Source: Gordius sp. MW1
Taxonomy: Eukaryota > Nematomorpha > Gordioida > Gordea > Gordiidae
Direction: 5' to 3'
Length of the DNA stretch: 64,000 nucleotides
NCBI GenBank assembly: GCA_964036665.1
Contig: OZ038526.1
Location: 22,816,001 to 22,880,000 of the forward strand
Under the pieces are notes generated by a model. It made no database searches. It saw only the letters and a list, made by a program, of their open reading frames with translations, and was not told where the DNA came from. Shown piece by piece: positions 1 to 12,420 of the stretch. Positions within the stretch are counted from its first letter, which is position 1, and the number at the start of each line of letters is the position of its first letter. Made by a program: the position numbers and the translations under genes.

Positions 1-613
1 AAACAAAAAAAAACGAAAAAATAAACTTGGATTCACATTTTGGCCAATGGTCATTTTTTCTTTGGTCAGCAGCCAGTGGACGGCCGAAAAGTCGTATTAG
101 CAATGGTAGTAACAGGAACAATCATAATAGTAAAAAAAAAAGAAAAAATAAACTTGGATTCACATTTTGGCCAATGGTCATTTTTTTCATTGGTCAGCAG
201 CCAGCGGACGGCCAAAAAGTCTTATTATCAATGGTAGTAACAAGAACAATCATAAAAGTCTAAAAAAACTCCGAGATTCTAACCCAAACCCTTGTAGTGG
301 AGGGCATAGGGTAATTATAGCAATTAATATCAATGTTACCCAATTCAAAAACGAATAGATATACTTATGCATTAATTTAACGTAGCAATTAAAACCCGAC
401 CCCGCCCGAAAGCGAGGGGGATAGAGATGAGGGGTGGGGCACCTCTTAATTTAAAAAATAACACAGCGAAGGAGATAGAGATGAGGGGTGGGGCACCTCT
501 TTCTCATGCATTATTTTAAAAAATCGATAACCTAATATACCCAATGCAAATAGATAGGGATGGACGGACGGACGGACAACCAAAAAACGAGCCCATAAAT
601 TGCATAGCAATTA
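1..613 (+). mobile_element. Helentron-like non-autonomous element (copy A), 3' part; left end outside window
   Basis: Begins within two-plus minisatellite monomers (TTGGCCAATGGTCA units), then an 'AACTCCGAGATTCTAACCC' block, two 'GATAGAGATGAGGGGTGGGG' units, a (GGAC)n tract at about 560-577, and the 3' terminus GAGCCCATAAATTGCATAGC ending near 613. It is almost identical to 7,800-8,406 of copy B, so the two copies are recent or homogenised. See copy B for the family assignment. Confidence 0.8.
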
Positions 614-689
614 ATTATAGAATCATAGTAGCTGTTACAACTTTAGAAATAAGTAACTATTTTAAAAAGTTTTTTATTTGGAACTGTTA

Positions 690-975
690 AAAATATATTA
701 TGATTAGCTGAATAAACTGTAACGAGTGAAAACGGATTTTATATTTCAAACTTGTCCTCGTTGTAATTTAAGAGTAATAACCTAATGCATTTTATCTCAA
801 TGGTGAAAAAATGTTCGATAATATATTTCTTCGAAAAATTTTTTTGGACAATCGGGTCGGGCCGGGCTCGGGCCGAGCTGGGGCAAATTAAAAATTGAGA
901 AGTCGGGCTCGGGTCGGGCAGAAGAAATTTTATTTTGCAGGGCTCTACCCTCACCCGAGTCCAATATCCATTAGC
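690..975 (-). mobile_element. hAT-related relic with GC-rich subterminal repeats
   Basis: Ends (reading minus) TAGAGCCCTGCAAAATAAAA then TTTCTTCTGCCCGACCCGAG, followed by more CCCGA/GCCCG repeats and AT-rich sequence containing TTTTCACTCGTTACAGTTTA. The same layout recurs at 20,505-20,735, 20,935-21,230 and 55,051-55,728. The other end is missing. Confidence 0.6.
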
Positions 976-1018
976 CCGACTGATCACCTTTATAGATAAA
1001 TTTCTTTGGGGGGATTTG

Positions 1019-1270
1019 TCTAGATTGTTGCTCTATAACGGCTGATTGCGAAACTGGCTAAATAATTCCCTGCAAAATAATGATGACCGTTGCTTACTTT
1101 TACTTTATCTGACCCCTGCCAAAGGCCAAAATTCTGATTAATTCCTATTATTTCCTGCTTAGTGCATTTCTTTTGCCAATATGTCTAGGATGTTTCTTTA
1201 CACCGGCTGATTGCAGAATTGGCCAAATAATTCCCTGCAAATTAATGCTGACCGTTGCTTACCCCCTAGC
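1019..1270. repeat. Imperfect direct repeat, about 163-bp spacing
   Basis: CGGCTGATTGCGAAACTGGC, TAAATAATTCCCTGCAAAAT and GACCGTTGCTTAC at about 1,039-1,100 recur with a few changes at about 1,203-1,262. Function unknown. Confidence 0.6.
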
Positions 1271-1829
1271 TAAACCACAGTGATCTTTACTGACTTTTCA
1301 CTTGATGAGGCGTTTACCATGCGCGTCGTTTGAAGAGAACGCCCTATCTTTTTCATTGTTTTTTACTTGTATACTTTCTTATAGAGAATTGTAAGGGTGA
1401 CGCTCAGCTATCCAGACCTGGTAGATTTTTACGATTTGATATATTCCAACTTTTGTAATTAAGTGCCATATGGATTTCAAAGCAATCTCTTGATTCGTAT
1501 AGACAAAGCCTATACAACTATGCCCCCACGCCCTAGATTAGTAAGAATAAGAATATAGTATACCTAACAAGGGATTATTTAGCATTTTATCCACTAATGT
1601 GTTTATTGACACACATTACGAGAGCTAATAAGATAGAATCATTTAAATATGGTGAGAATATCTATTTTTAGGTAAAGTTGTTTAAAAGGCCCCCCCCTAA
1701 ATGACGAGAAAAAAAAATTCAATGCGAAAACCCTTAAAAATTAAAAAAAATTTATGTTTTGCCCCTCCCTAATTAAACTTTTAAACGATTTGCCCCCCCC
1801 CCCTAATCCAAAACTTGGCTACGCCCATG

Positions 1830-3944
1830 GTTGCGTCCAATGAAGTTATGTCTTTTTCTAAATTTTTCTATCGAGTGCATATATCTACATCTTACAATAT
1901 TAAGACTTTTTATAACGTTTTCAAAACAATTAAGGATAGCAAGATACGCGATATTTATATCGTTCTGAGCCCGAATGGTATTTTATTGGTTATTATTTTC
2001 TGTGTCAGTTTTTATAATTTTTTAACTGAAATTAAATACACAAACTAAATTATATTAGTACGATTTTTCTTTTAACTAGGTTTAATGAGAATGTTACAGG
2101 TTTGCAAATGTTTCAATGTTATTCAGTGTAAGTAAGGTAAAAATTCCGCTTATTTAAATTAATTTATTTTTATTTATAAGTCATATTTATTCCACTTACA
2201 TAAGCAATCTATATATACTATCTTATATTATATCATTGATGTTTTTTATGGAATATCAATAATCTGTAATCAATCTTCACTTTGACAATTCAAAATTATG
2301 TATAATAGAGACTAGATGGCCTGTTCTTTTGTAAAATTATTTAAAATACTTTATCATAGGGATATACTTAATATTACTTTGTGAATTTTGGGTACTTTTA
2401 TTAAAGACACTTAACAGTATATCTAGTCTAAGTTGCTTAATTTTAATATAACAATATTATGTTAAACTTTTATGCTGTCCTATTAATCTGAATACACTAT
2501 TTAATTGTTTAAAGGAAAAAGTTAGTTCATATTTGCATACTAATAAAATGAATTTTAACAACTCACTCCCACATAAACATTTATTTAACATTCGAAGGCT
2601 ATTTTTAATTTTAATATTCAATGTATATTTTAGCAAATGTTGCCAAAATTATACAGTAAGTGGAGCTTATAATTTTCTAAATAATACAATTTTTGAATTT
2701 TATGTAAAACGAAGAGAAACAACCTAATATTTCTGAAAAATACCCTTATAGTGCGCATCAAGTATAGATTTGCAGAATATTTATATTCATATTGATAGCA
2801 TAAACAGAAAATGTAAGTTACACAGAACGTTTGAAGTCTAAAATATAAAATTACAACTAGTTAATAATCTTCCTCGGAATCGTTCTCTATCACATACGCT
2901 ACCATTTGTACATCCATCACAAGATTGTCTTTCAGATCTTTGATAGGGAAAACTTAAAGTGTTATCTTCTGCTCTAAACAATGTTATTTAAGAATTTGCT
3001 TTAAATAAATAGATCGCAATGTTTAAATTGTAAATTAAGTACACATTATCAATAATTTTAAACTTTTAAGACAAATGTAGGTAAATACTAATTACCGGTC
3101 GTACTATTCATTTTATTATCCAAAAAAATATCTTGGGTTTAAAAGTTTCGATAAAGGTATATATAAAACTTTCATATAATTAAAAGGTATTGTGTGCTAG
3201 CCTGCATTTTTTGTGTACACAAAGTTTCAATGTCAATTTTAGACGATGGTTTTAGGTTAACCAATTCGCCAAAAACTCTGAGGTACTAGTTTAGCTTACT
3301 TTATCAAATCAACTATCAAAAATGAGCGATACTTAACCTCATATAAAAGTGTGTATTAGATGGATATATATAATTTAACCTTAATTTGATTAATATTGGT
3401 GTTTTAAAAATTGTAAAGTAATAAATTTAAAATTGAGGTATATCCAATTTAAAATATAAATTAGCTTATATGATTCCGACTTCATTAACACTCAACCTCA
3501 TGGTTTTGTTTTGACTTATAAAATATATTATTAGTATTCTGCGATTTATTTATGAGGAATATAGGCTTAATATCTATATTCAAAGATTTAATAACTAACA
3601 TTTGGATATTAATTTTAAGCTTAGTATGAATTCCAGATGGCCTCTAAATTATAACAATAAAACACTTGAGCCATAAAGACCCATCCTTTTTATAAAGTCG
3701 TTACGAAGGCTATCAGATATAACTGTCAGTTAATTAAAACCCGTCCCTATATAAAATAAGGGAAGTCTTTCTACAAATAATGATATATTTTGAAAATAGT
3801 ATTATATGTTACGGGATGTCATAGCTACATACAAAGACCCTCCAGGAACCGCAAATATTGGATGCACAACCAACTGCACTTGTTCTACCCCACACTAACT
3901 AATTGAATGTTAACACAAAATATTTATATTATATATTTATATTG
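1830..3944. other. AT-rich intergenic DNA, no gene seen
   Basis: Short open frames have AT-driven composition and no recognisable motif. No repeat with clear ends was noticed. Confidence 0.5.
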
Positions 3945-3952
3945 ATAGATAT

Positions 3953-4145
3953 TAGAGCTGTTAAATTGCTAACTTTCTTCAAACTCCAGACGCGAGCACG
4001 CACACTGAGTTGCTTAATATGCGCGTTAGCACAATATGTGCTCGCTGTAGGCAGAACAGTAGCATATAAAAATGCTCGAGGGCCGAGCAGAAACTCGAGC
4101 AGATGGTAGCTGGAGTTGAAGAAAGTTAGCAATTTAATAACTCTG
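3953..4145. mobile_element. Short hAT-type MITE, 193 bp, with 8-bp TSD
   Basis: TAGAG at the left and CTCTG at the right are followed inward by matching arms (TTAAATTGCTAACTTTCTTC / GAAGAAAGTTAGCAATTTAA, extending to CTCCAG). The TSD is ATAGATAT at 3945-3952 and 4146-4153. The overlapping open frames here are chance. A related, more diverged sequence lies at about 22,610-22,830. Confidence 0.85.
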
Positions 4146-4153
4146 ATAGATAT

Positions 4154-5950
4154 AAAGAAAAAGTTACAATGTCAAATTGAATAAATTGTAAGATATTAAA
4201 GAAAATTATTGTTATTGTTTAAATGCAATTATGTAAATTGCAATAAATATTTCATAAAATTAGTTCAATAATTGAAAAAATTACTTGGGCATAATGGCGG
4301 TTATCATTATTTGCTTGTGTATCATTAGCCCCATAAACAAATGTATCCCTTACACGAGTGGCCCAGTTTTTTATAACTCCTTCCCAATTAACCACATTAG
4401 CTATGTATATCGCGAAAGCATTTCTACCGACTACTTGCTCTTCTATTTAATGTCATAGATAGAGATTACACTTCAGTAATAGTAGAGTGGAAAAAACAGG
4501 CGACGTCATTTATTAGATTTTATACAAAAAGTGCGATAATACCTAAATCCGTAGTAAATCGAAGTCCTTGAATTAAATTAAAGAGTGGACAAGATTGTAC
4601 CATTTCTTCAGCTTGAATAGCTTGAGTCCTACTCCACACCTATTTCAAATTATTTCATTTAACATAAAAACATGTTTATAATATAAAAGTTAACTATAAA
4701 TCCCATTTCTCTACGAGGGTCAAAATTTTCTGAAAGTTAAACGTTCTTATTTATAATGCCTATATCATTAAAGGGAAAATTACCAATTTTAACACGTCGA
4801 AATATGAATAAATACAGGGTAGTTATTCAACACAAAAAATATTTAAATGCCCCTACAATCCAATTCAATAACCTTTGATATGATATTATAAATGCTTATT
4901 TTAATGCTAATTTAAAAGCTTAATCAATAAAATTGGTATGGTTTAAATCTATTATACTTATTTAAATTTTCTTTATGTTCTATATATATCAAACCTAAAA
5001 AATTTTATTTTCGCTACTAAACACAACCAGCTATAAAAAATCTAATAATTTTCAAATTGATATGGTGTTGGTCATGGCGATTGTTTATCCAACTTAATAA
5101 AATTTTGTAGCTAAAAGAGTCAAAAAAATTGGATAAAAACTAATGTTTGATAAAATAAAAGATAACTAATCGAAGCATGGCATTAGATGGCGGGTCTACG
5201 GTAGATCTCCATCTGTTATGTTGATTCAGTATCAGCGTTCTTGAGCTTAAATTTGGAAGCAAACTCTGGATTATATCTGTTACATAGTTATATAGTAGAT
5301 TTGTATTATAATTCATTTCGAACCGAATTGTAGTGTGCCAATGATTAATGCCTGGAGGGAATAATTTTTTAATCTAATCATTTTTAGATAGTTAAAGTTT
5401 TATGAATTTATTTATGATAGTGTTGAGATATTTTATCCCTTTAAAGTTTTTTACTTCCTCATTAGTTTGACCAAATTACCACGACAGGGTATATAGGTAT
5501 TTAAACTACTCCACTCCAATTTTTAAACATTTCCTGATTTCTGTTATAACATCGAATAGGTAGGAAGTTTATAAAAAGTTTAATTTACTATCACTAAACA
5601 ATTTTTTGATATTGAACAGTTTAAAGGAAAAAAACAGCGCTTTTGATAAAAACCATAATTAAGTTTCTTATTATAGGGAAGAGTGTCTTAGAGCGATATT
5701 TAAATTATAAGCCTCTCATTAAAAACTGGTTGATAAGTGACAGTTTTATGGTAGTTGGTAAAAAGATAAACATATATAATTAAGGGCGGCCCGTCAACTT
5801 ACCGAAACCATCTTGCCGAATTGAATATCACAATGTTAAAAAATGTCCCCCAGTTAGAAAATGTCCCCCAACAAAAAAGCATATTAATCATTCAATTCCG
5901 GATTAAAGTTATAATTTAGGTATTTTTTATAATAAAATTGATAATTATTA
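4154..5950. other. AT-rich intergenic DNA, no gene seen
   Basis: No long open frame, RNA gene or inverted-repeat element was recognised. Confidence 0.5.
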
Positions 5951-5955
5951 TAAAA

Positions 5956-8406
5956 ACTCGGGCCTTCGGCCCTCGTGGGAAGGGGGAGGGGAGAAGGGGA
6001 GGGGAGAACGGAAGGGGGGATGACTCATCTTTACTTCGTATAAATGTATCATATTTGCTATGCAATTTATGGGCGAGAAAGGTGGGAAGGGGCGAGAATG
6101 CCTATAGGGGGGTATTAAATGCCTAATGATTAATTAATTATTTATACAAATTTTCCATTTATAGGCAAAATGTAATATAGGCAAGGGTTAGGGTTAGATT
6201 TAGTGTTTGCATCTAGTTGCGTATTATATTAGTTTTTACGGCCTTTAGTGATTATGGGTCAAACAAACATTATATTATAAAACATCACAATGTTAAGAAT
6301 TTGCAAAATTGTTTGGAGAAATTTTTGTTGAAGAACAATTTTTAATTAAAAAAATCAAAAATTTGGCGAATGGTCATTTTTTCTCCATTGGTCAGTACCA
6401 ACAGATACTCTATAAGTCAATGATAGATAAAAAAACGGAAAAAAAAATTTGATGCTCACTTTGGCCAATGGTCATTTTTTTTCATCGGTCAGCAGCCAGC
6501 ACACGGTAAAATGGATATAAATTCATAAGAGTAAAAAAAACGAAAAAAAAATTTTCGAATCACATTTTGGCCAATGGTCATTTTATTCCATTGGTCAGCA
6601 GCCAGGACACGGTAAAAGTGGATATAAATTCATAATAGTAAAAAAAAAACGAAAAAAAAATTTTCGAATAACATTTTGGCCAATGGTCATTTTATTCCAT
6701 TGGTCAGCAGCCAGCGGACGGCCAAAAAGTTATAATAGCAATGGTAGGAACAGGAACAATCATAATAGTCAAAAAAACACGAAAAAAATAATTTCGATTC
6801 ACATTATGGCCAATGGTCATTTTTTCCATCGGTCAGGAGCCAGCGGACGGCCAAAAAGTCATAATAGCAATGGTAATAACAGGAATAATCATAATAGTCA
6901 AAAATAAACGAAAAAATAAACTCGGATTCACATTTTGGCTAATGGTCATTTTTATCATTGGTCAGCAGCCAGCGGACGGCCAAAAAGTCATAATAGCAAT
7001 GGTAGTAACAGGAACAATCATAATAATCAAAAAAAAACGGAAAAATAAACTTGGATTCACATTTTGGCCAATGGTTATTTTTTTCATTGGTCAGCAGCCA
7101 GCAGACGGGCAAAAATTCATAATAGCAATGGTAGTAACAGGAACAATCATAATAATCAAAAAAAAAACGAAAAAATAAACTTGGATTCACATTTTGGCCA
7201 ATGGTCATTTTTTTCATTGGTCAGCAGCCAGCAGACGGCCAAAAAGTCTTAATAGCAATGGTAGTAACAGGAACAATCATAATAGTCAAAAAAAACGAAA
7301 AAATAAACTTGGATTAACATTTTGGCCAATGGTCATTTTATTCCATTGGTCAGCAGCCAGCGGACGGAAAAGTCATAATAGCAATGGTAGGAACAGGAAC
7401 AATCATAATAGTCAAAAAAAACGAAAAAATAATTTCGATTCACATTTTGGCCATTGGTCATTTTTTCCATCGGTCAGGAGCCAGCGGACGGCCAAAAAGT
7501 CATAATAGCAATGGTAGTAACAGGAACAATCATAATAATCAAAAAAAAACGAAAAAATAAACTTAAATTCACATTTTGGCCAATGGTCATTTTTTCATTG
7601 GTCAGCAGCCAGCAGACGGCCAAAAAGTCATAATAGCAATGGTAGTAACAGGAACAATTAGTCAAAAAAAAACGAAAAAATAAACTTGGAATCACATTTT
7701 GGCCAATGGTCATTTTTCCATCGGTCAGCAGCCAGCGGACGGCCAAAAAGTCATAATAGCAATGGTAGTAACAGGAACAATCATAATAAACAAAAAAAAA
7801 CGAAAAAATAAACTTGGATTCACATTTTGTCCAATGGTCATTTTTTTCATTGGTCAGCAGCCAGCAGACGGCCAAAAAGTCATAATAGCAATGGTAGTAA
7901 CAGGAACAATCATAATAGTCAACAAAAAAAGAAAAAAGAAACTTGGATTCACATTTTGGCCAATGGTCATTTTTTTCATTGGTCAGCAGCCAGCAGACGG
8001 CCAAAAAGTCTTATTATCAATGGTAGTAACAAGAACAATCATAAGAGTCTAAAAAAACTCCGAGATTCTAACCCAAACCCTTGTAGTGGAGGGCATAGGG
8101 TAATTATAGCAATTAATATCAATGTTACCCAATTCAAAAACGAATGGATATACTTATGCATTAATTTAACGTAGCAATTAAAACCCGACCCCGCCCGAAA
8201 GCGAGGAAGATAGAGATGAGGGGTGGGGCACCTCTTAATTTAAAAAATAACACAGCGAGGGAGATAGAGATGAGGGGTGGGGCACCTCTTTCTCATGCAT
8301 TAATTTAAAAAATCGATAACCTAATATACCCAATGCAAATAGATAGGGATGGACGGACGGACGGACGGACAACCAAAAAACGAGCCCATAAATTGCATAG
8401 CAATTA
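5956..8406 (+). mobile_element. Helentron-like non-autonomous element (HINE/DINE-1/pearl type), copy B, complete
   Basis: The 5' end is a hairpin, CTCGGGCCTTCGGCCCTCGT, followed by G-rich sequence. A subterminal 20-mer TTGCTATGCAATTTATGGGC (6055-6074) is the exact inverse complement of GCCCATAAATTGCATAGCAA (8384-8403) at the 3' end, where AATTGC-ATA-GCAATT forms a stem-loop. The interior holds about 14 tandem monomers (6,365-8,040), a degenerate tRNA-B-box-like segment, repeated GATAGAGATGAGGGGTGGGG, and (GGAC)5. Subterminal inverted repeats, 3' hairpin, GTCY-type microsatellite and internal tandem repeats without long target duplications are the described features of Helentron-associated elements (DINE-1, pearl). 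No coding capacity was seen; the open frames inside are repeat artefacts. Confidence 0.8.
6362..8045. repeat. Minisatellite array, about 14 monomers of 105-130 bp
   Basis: Each monomer contains GGCCAATGGTCA, a T-run, then CCATTGGTCAGCAGCCA, so CCAATGG and CCATTGG form an inverted pair. Two monomer types are visible: a shorter one with GACACGGTAAAAGTGGATAT (left three) and a longer one with GCGGACGGCCAAAAAGTCAT followed by AATGGTAGTAACAGGAACAA. The short-type block followed by the long-type block recurs in copy C. Confidence 0.9.
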
Positions 8407-9237
8407 AAAGTAATCAATTTAGGGCCTTTTTTATGAATGGGGAGATGGTCGTTATCGTTAATGTCCCAGGGTGAATTCAGCAAGATGATTTTCGGCGACT
8501 TGATAGGACACCATAATTAAGATGTGCCATTTTTACCGCCATTTAAATTTATCTATAATGAGTAATTAAAGAAGTTATCGAACAAGGGCTTGGGCGTAGC
8601 AAGGAGGGGGGGGGGGAGTAACATTTATTTATATTTTGTTATATTGACTTTCTGTTTATTGGAATAGGTTCACAATTATCATATGGAGGTGAAATAGTGC
8701 AATTGTCGCAATGAGACAAAATTTTATTTTGACATATTAATGTTTTGGTAAGGCGCTAAGGGATCGGAACAAGTGATGTCCTAAGCCACAGAGTCTTTAT
8801 CTCAAGGACCGGGTTTTTGCTCATCAGACTGTGTTTAAAGAGTACCTAGCCTTAATAAAAGAGATATTAATTCGTTTTTTTACCGCGGTAGTATGGTGAG
8901 CTTTGTTGCGGATGGAGTGGACGGCATGGTGGCAGTTAGTTAAAAGGATGACTATACAATGAGCAAGTGTGCTTGTAACGAAATCGCACCCTAGTCTAAG
9001 GCCAGCAAAAGTACCGATTTGTTATGAGATAGACGTAGAGACCTGCAAAATCAATTTTTTAAGGCCCGGCCCGGGCCCGGAATTAAAATGGGGAAATAGG
9101 CCCGGCCCGGGCCCGAATTTTAGCATCTTTAAAAATAAGGCACGGGCCCAGCCCGGAATTTTAATAATTGTTAAAAATTAAATCAAACGCAATTTTGGTA
9201 AAATTATTTATTAAAAAATAAAACGCACATAATAAAA

Positions 9238-11512
9238 ACTCGGGCCTTCGGCCCTCGTGGGAAGGGGGAGAAGGGAAGGGGAGTAGGGGAAGGGAAGAGG
9301 GGAAGGGGGAACTCTTCTATACTCCGTATAAACGTAGCATATTTGCTATGCAATTTATGGGCGAGAAAGGTGGGAAGGGGCGAGAATGCCTATAGGGGGT
9401 ATTAGATGCAAAATAATTAGTTAATTAGTTATAGGCCCTTGTAGGGGAGGACATAGGGTAATTATCAATGTTAACCAATTCAAAAACGAAAAAAATTTCG
9501 ATTTATTTGGCCAATGGTCATTTTTTTATTGGTCAGTAGCCAGCGTTCAAAAATTCATATTATCATTGGTATTAACATGAACAAATATTAATTTAATTTA
9601 AAAAAATTAAAAAAAAAAAATTTGTCCCCTCCCTGACTTGAACCCTACACCTCCAGTTCACAAGCCGGCGCTATAACCACTATACCATGCTGGCTTTAAA
9701 ATAGTAGAAGTTATTATGTTATTTATATAGATAATGAAATAATAAAGTTGTGTTTTATGTTTAGAAAATCAATATATTTCGTCGGTCAGTAGCCAGCGGA
9801 CGGTCAAAAAGTCATATTATCAATGGTATTAACAAAAACAAAATATTAATTTAATGTAAAAAAAATTAAAAAAAAAGTTTTTTTTTAGTTTTAAAAAAGG
9901 GCTAAATTCTTAAACTACCAGCCCGATTCGCTCGAAACTTTACCCGTAGGTGCCCAGGGCGGCCGGGGGTAAAATAACCTTTTCAAATTCCTAAAATACC
10001 TTTTCATTTTAAAAATATCGGACATTTCCCTGCCACACGTGCGGTGTAATATCTATGACACGTAGAAAAATTTTACTAATTATATAAACTTACGCGCGCC
10101 ATCTAATAAAGTACAATTCGTGTTTGAGTTTAATAGTAGATTCAATTTAATTAGAAATAACGGGCTATGATTATACCTTTGAAGGAGGTTTCGAATTTTG
10201 TGTTAGTTTCTATCGATATATTTTATCGTAAATTAGAATCTAATACCTATATTATTTTTTTAAATATTACTTTTTAGGTTTTCTATGAAATCTCAATCTA
10301 ATTAAATGAAATATATTAACCCAATAAAAAAATATATAAGCATTTATAAGGTTAAAAATATATATTACATAGTTGGCTGTCTGTTAGACCATCTATAATA
10401 AATTTTTAGGTTATATATAAAATTTGGCCAATGGTCATTTTTTTCATTGGTAAGCAGCCAGGACACGGTAAAAGTGGATATAAATTCATAAGTCAAAAAA
10501 AAACGAAAAAAAAAATTTTCGAATCACATTTTGGCCAATGGTCATTTTTTTCCATTGGTCAGCAGCCAGGACACGGTAAAAGTGGATATAAACTTATAAT
10601 AGTCAAAAAAAAACTAAAAAAAATTTTCGAATCACATTTTGGCCAATGGTCATTTTTTTCCATTGGTCAGCAGACAGGACACGGTAAAAGTGTATATAAA
10701 TTCATAATAGTCAAAAAAAACTAAAAAAAAAATTTTCGAATTACATTTTGGCCAATGGTCATTTTTTTCCATTGGTCAGCAGCCAGGACACGGTAAAAGT
10801 GGATATAAATTCATAATAGTCAAAAAAAACGAAAAAAAAAGTTTCGAATCACATTTTGGCCAATGGTCATTTTTTTCCATTGGTCAGCAGCCAGGACACG
10901 GTAAAAGTGGATATACATAATAGTCAAAAAAAAACGAAAAAAAAAAATTTCAAATCACATTTTGGCCAATGGTGATTTTTTTCCATTGGTCAGCAGCCAA
11001 CGGACGGCCAAAAAGTCATAATAGCAATGGTAGTAACAGGAACAATCATAATAGTAAAAAAAAACGAAAAAATAAACTCGGATTCACATTTTGGCCAATG
11101 GTCATTTTTTTCATTGGTCAGCAGCCAGCGGACGGCCAAAAAGTCTTATTATAAATGATAGTAACAAGAACAATCATAAGAGTCAAAAAAAACTCCGGGA
11201 TTCTAACCCCAAAACTAGTTAAATTGCATAGCAATTACCAAAATTTAAATATAAATATACTTATGCATTAATTTAACGTAGCAATTAAAACCCGACCCCG
11301 CCCGAAAGCGAGGGAGATAGAGATGAGGGGTGGGGCACCTCTTGATAGAGATGAGGGGGGGGCACCTCTTTCTCATGCATTAATTTAAAAAATCGATAAG
11401 TTAATATACCCAATGCAAATAGATAGGGTAACGGACGGACATCAACGGACAACGGACATCAACGGACATCAACGGACAACCAAAAACGAGCCCATAAATT
11501 GCATAGCAATTA
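9238..11512 (+). mobile_element. Helentron-like element copy C, nested in hAT
   Basis: Starts ACTCGGGCCTTCGGCCCTCG (hairpin), carries GCATATTTGCTATGCAATTT with GGGCGAG, and ends GCCCATAAATTGCATAGCAA with TTA. Inside are a tRNA-like module (9,624-9,695), about seven minisatellite monomers (10,420-11,190; short type first, long type last), GATAGAGATGAGG units and a degraded GGAC/ATCAAC tract. Between 9,900 and 10,420 there is unique AT-rich filler with no recognisable gene. Confidence 0.8.
9624..9695 (-). repeat. tRNA-derived (SINE-like) module within Helentron-like element
   Basis: Minus strand begins GCCAGCATGGTATAGTGGTT and continues to GGTGTAGGGTTCAAGTC. It has an A-box-like TGGTATAGTGG and a B-box-like GGGTTCAAGTC at tRNA spacing, but the acceptor arms do not pair, so it is not a functional tRNA. 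The related copy at 46,066-46,140 has GGTTTCGAATCCCGG. Confidence 0.6.
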
Positions 11513-11559
11513 AAATTATAAATCGATAATGGAACTATTTTGATGTAAAAAACAAGCAT

Positions 11560-12420
11560 CAAAAATCTCCGAGTTTAAATTTGTTCTCCGCTCTTCAAAA
11601 ATGCGGCCCGCGGACGAAAAACACCTCTCACTCGAGGCAGATGAAGCAGGTGTTGAAAAAATCTTACAAGCAAGGCAGCTAAGCGCTGAAAATTGGCCAC
11701 TGTGGTCTTTCCACTATTCCAATAATTCTATATTTTTCTCATTGATCTTTAACTTTATGTAATTGTCAACTTCATTCTCCTCTACATCTTAGTTTCATGC
11801 CAAGTACTAAAGTCTTGAAACGATTCACCATCACCACCTAGTTATAAATATTATATTTTGAGAATTATTTAATTACCTTGAACTGAATGAGTGTTGGCAC
11901 TAACACCAGTTAATTGTGATTGTAATGAATGGCCCCCATCACTAGAAACTAGAATTTTAACTACTTGGCATATCATGTTAAAATCAGATGGGGCCAACAT
12001 TTTAAAACTTTTAAATTGTGGACATAAAAATATTGCTATTTTATGATTTATTTATATCCAAGGTAAACTTGGTGTGTAAAAATTCTAGACATCGGGATGC
12101 TAAAATTTGCATCGTTGTATTTTTTTGATGTATGCATCCAACTCTTTTTACAATTTATAATAATGCAAACCAACTAGATGCAAAGTTGGTTTTAGATCTG
12201 CCTCTAGATCATCACTGGCAATTTTGAAAACCTTCAAAAAGGTTACAAGCTCCTCCACATTTTTATTGATGTGATTAAATTTCACAAGAAGTGTCTACCC
12301 TTCAAGAAGACTTTTTAATTCACTGTAAACATTCAGGAATGTTTCAAGCATTCGAAGACAGCTATTCCATCTTGTTTCCACACACAAATTTAGGCCTTGA
12401 GTCAGTTTATTTACCAACCT
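11560..12420 (-). pseudogene. Decayed hAT transposase
   Basis: Minus-strand translation near 12,410-12,190 reads GLNLCVETRWNSCLRMLE, then FLNVYSELKSLLEG, a stop, and LVKFNHINKNVEELVTFLKVFKIAS. The TRWNS box followed by 'LE.F..' and 'L..F..vT..lS'-like spacing is characteristic of the central/C-terminal hAT transposase. Further downstream, fragments such as SDFNMICQVVKILVSSD and DGESFQDFSTWHE are readable in other frames. Stops and frame changes make it non-functional. It lies inside the TSD-defined hAT element. Confidence 0.6.

Noticed and set aside
739..987. Arg/Pro/Ala-rich frames at 739-987, 26,264-27,272 and 55,016-55,228
   Set aside because: They translate the CCCGACCCGAGCCCG subterminal repeats of hAT-type elements.
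6683..7505. Several overlapping open frames of 60-176 codons on both strands in the minisatellite array (6,683-8,174)
   Set aside because: They arise because monomer lengths and composition repeat in frame; the same peptides recur with every monomer and in both strands.
6362..8045. CRISPR array
   Set aside because: Monomers are contiguous and 105-130 bp long with no unique spacers, and the host is eukaryotic.
9624..9695. Functional tRNA gene
   Set aside because: A and B box-like motifs are present but the acceptor and anticodon arms do not pair; related copies are degraded.
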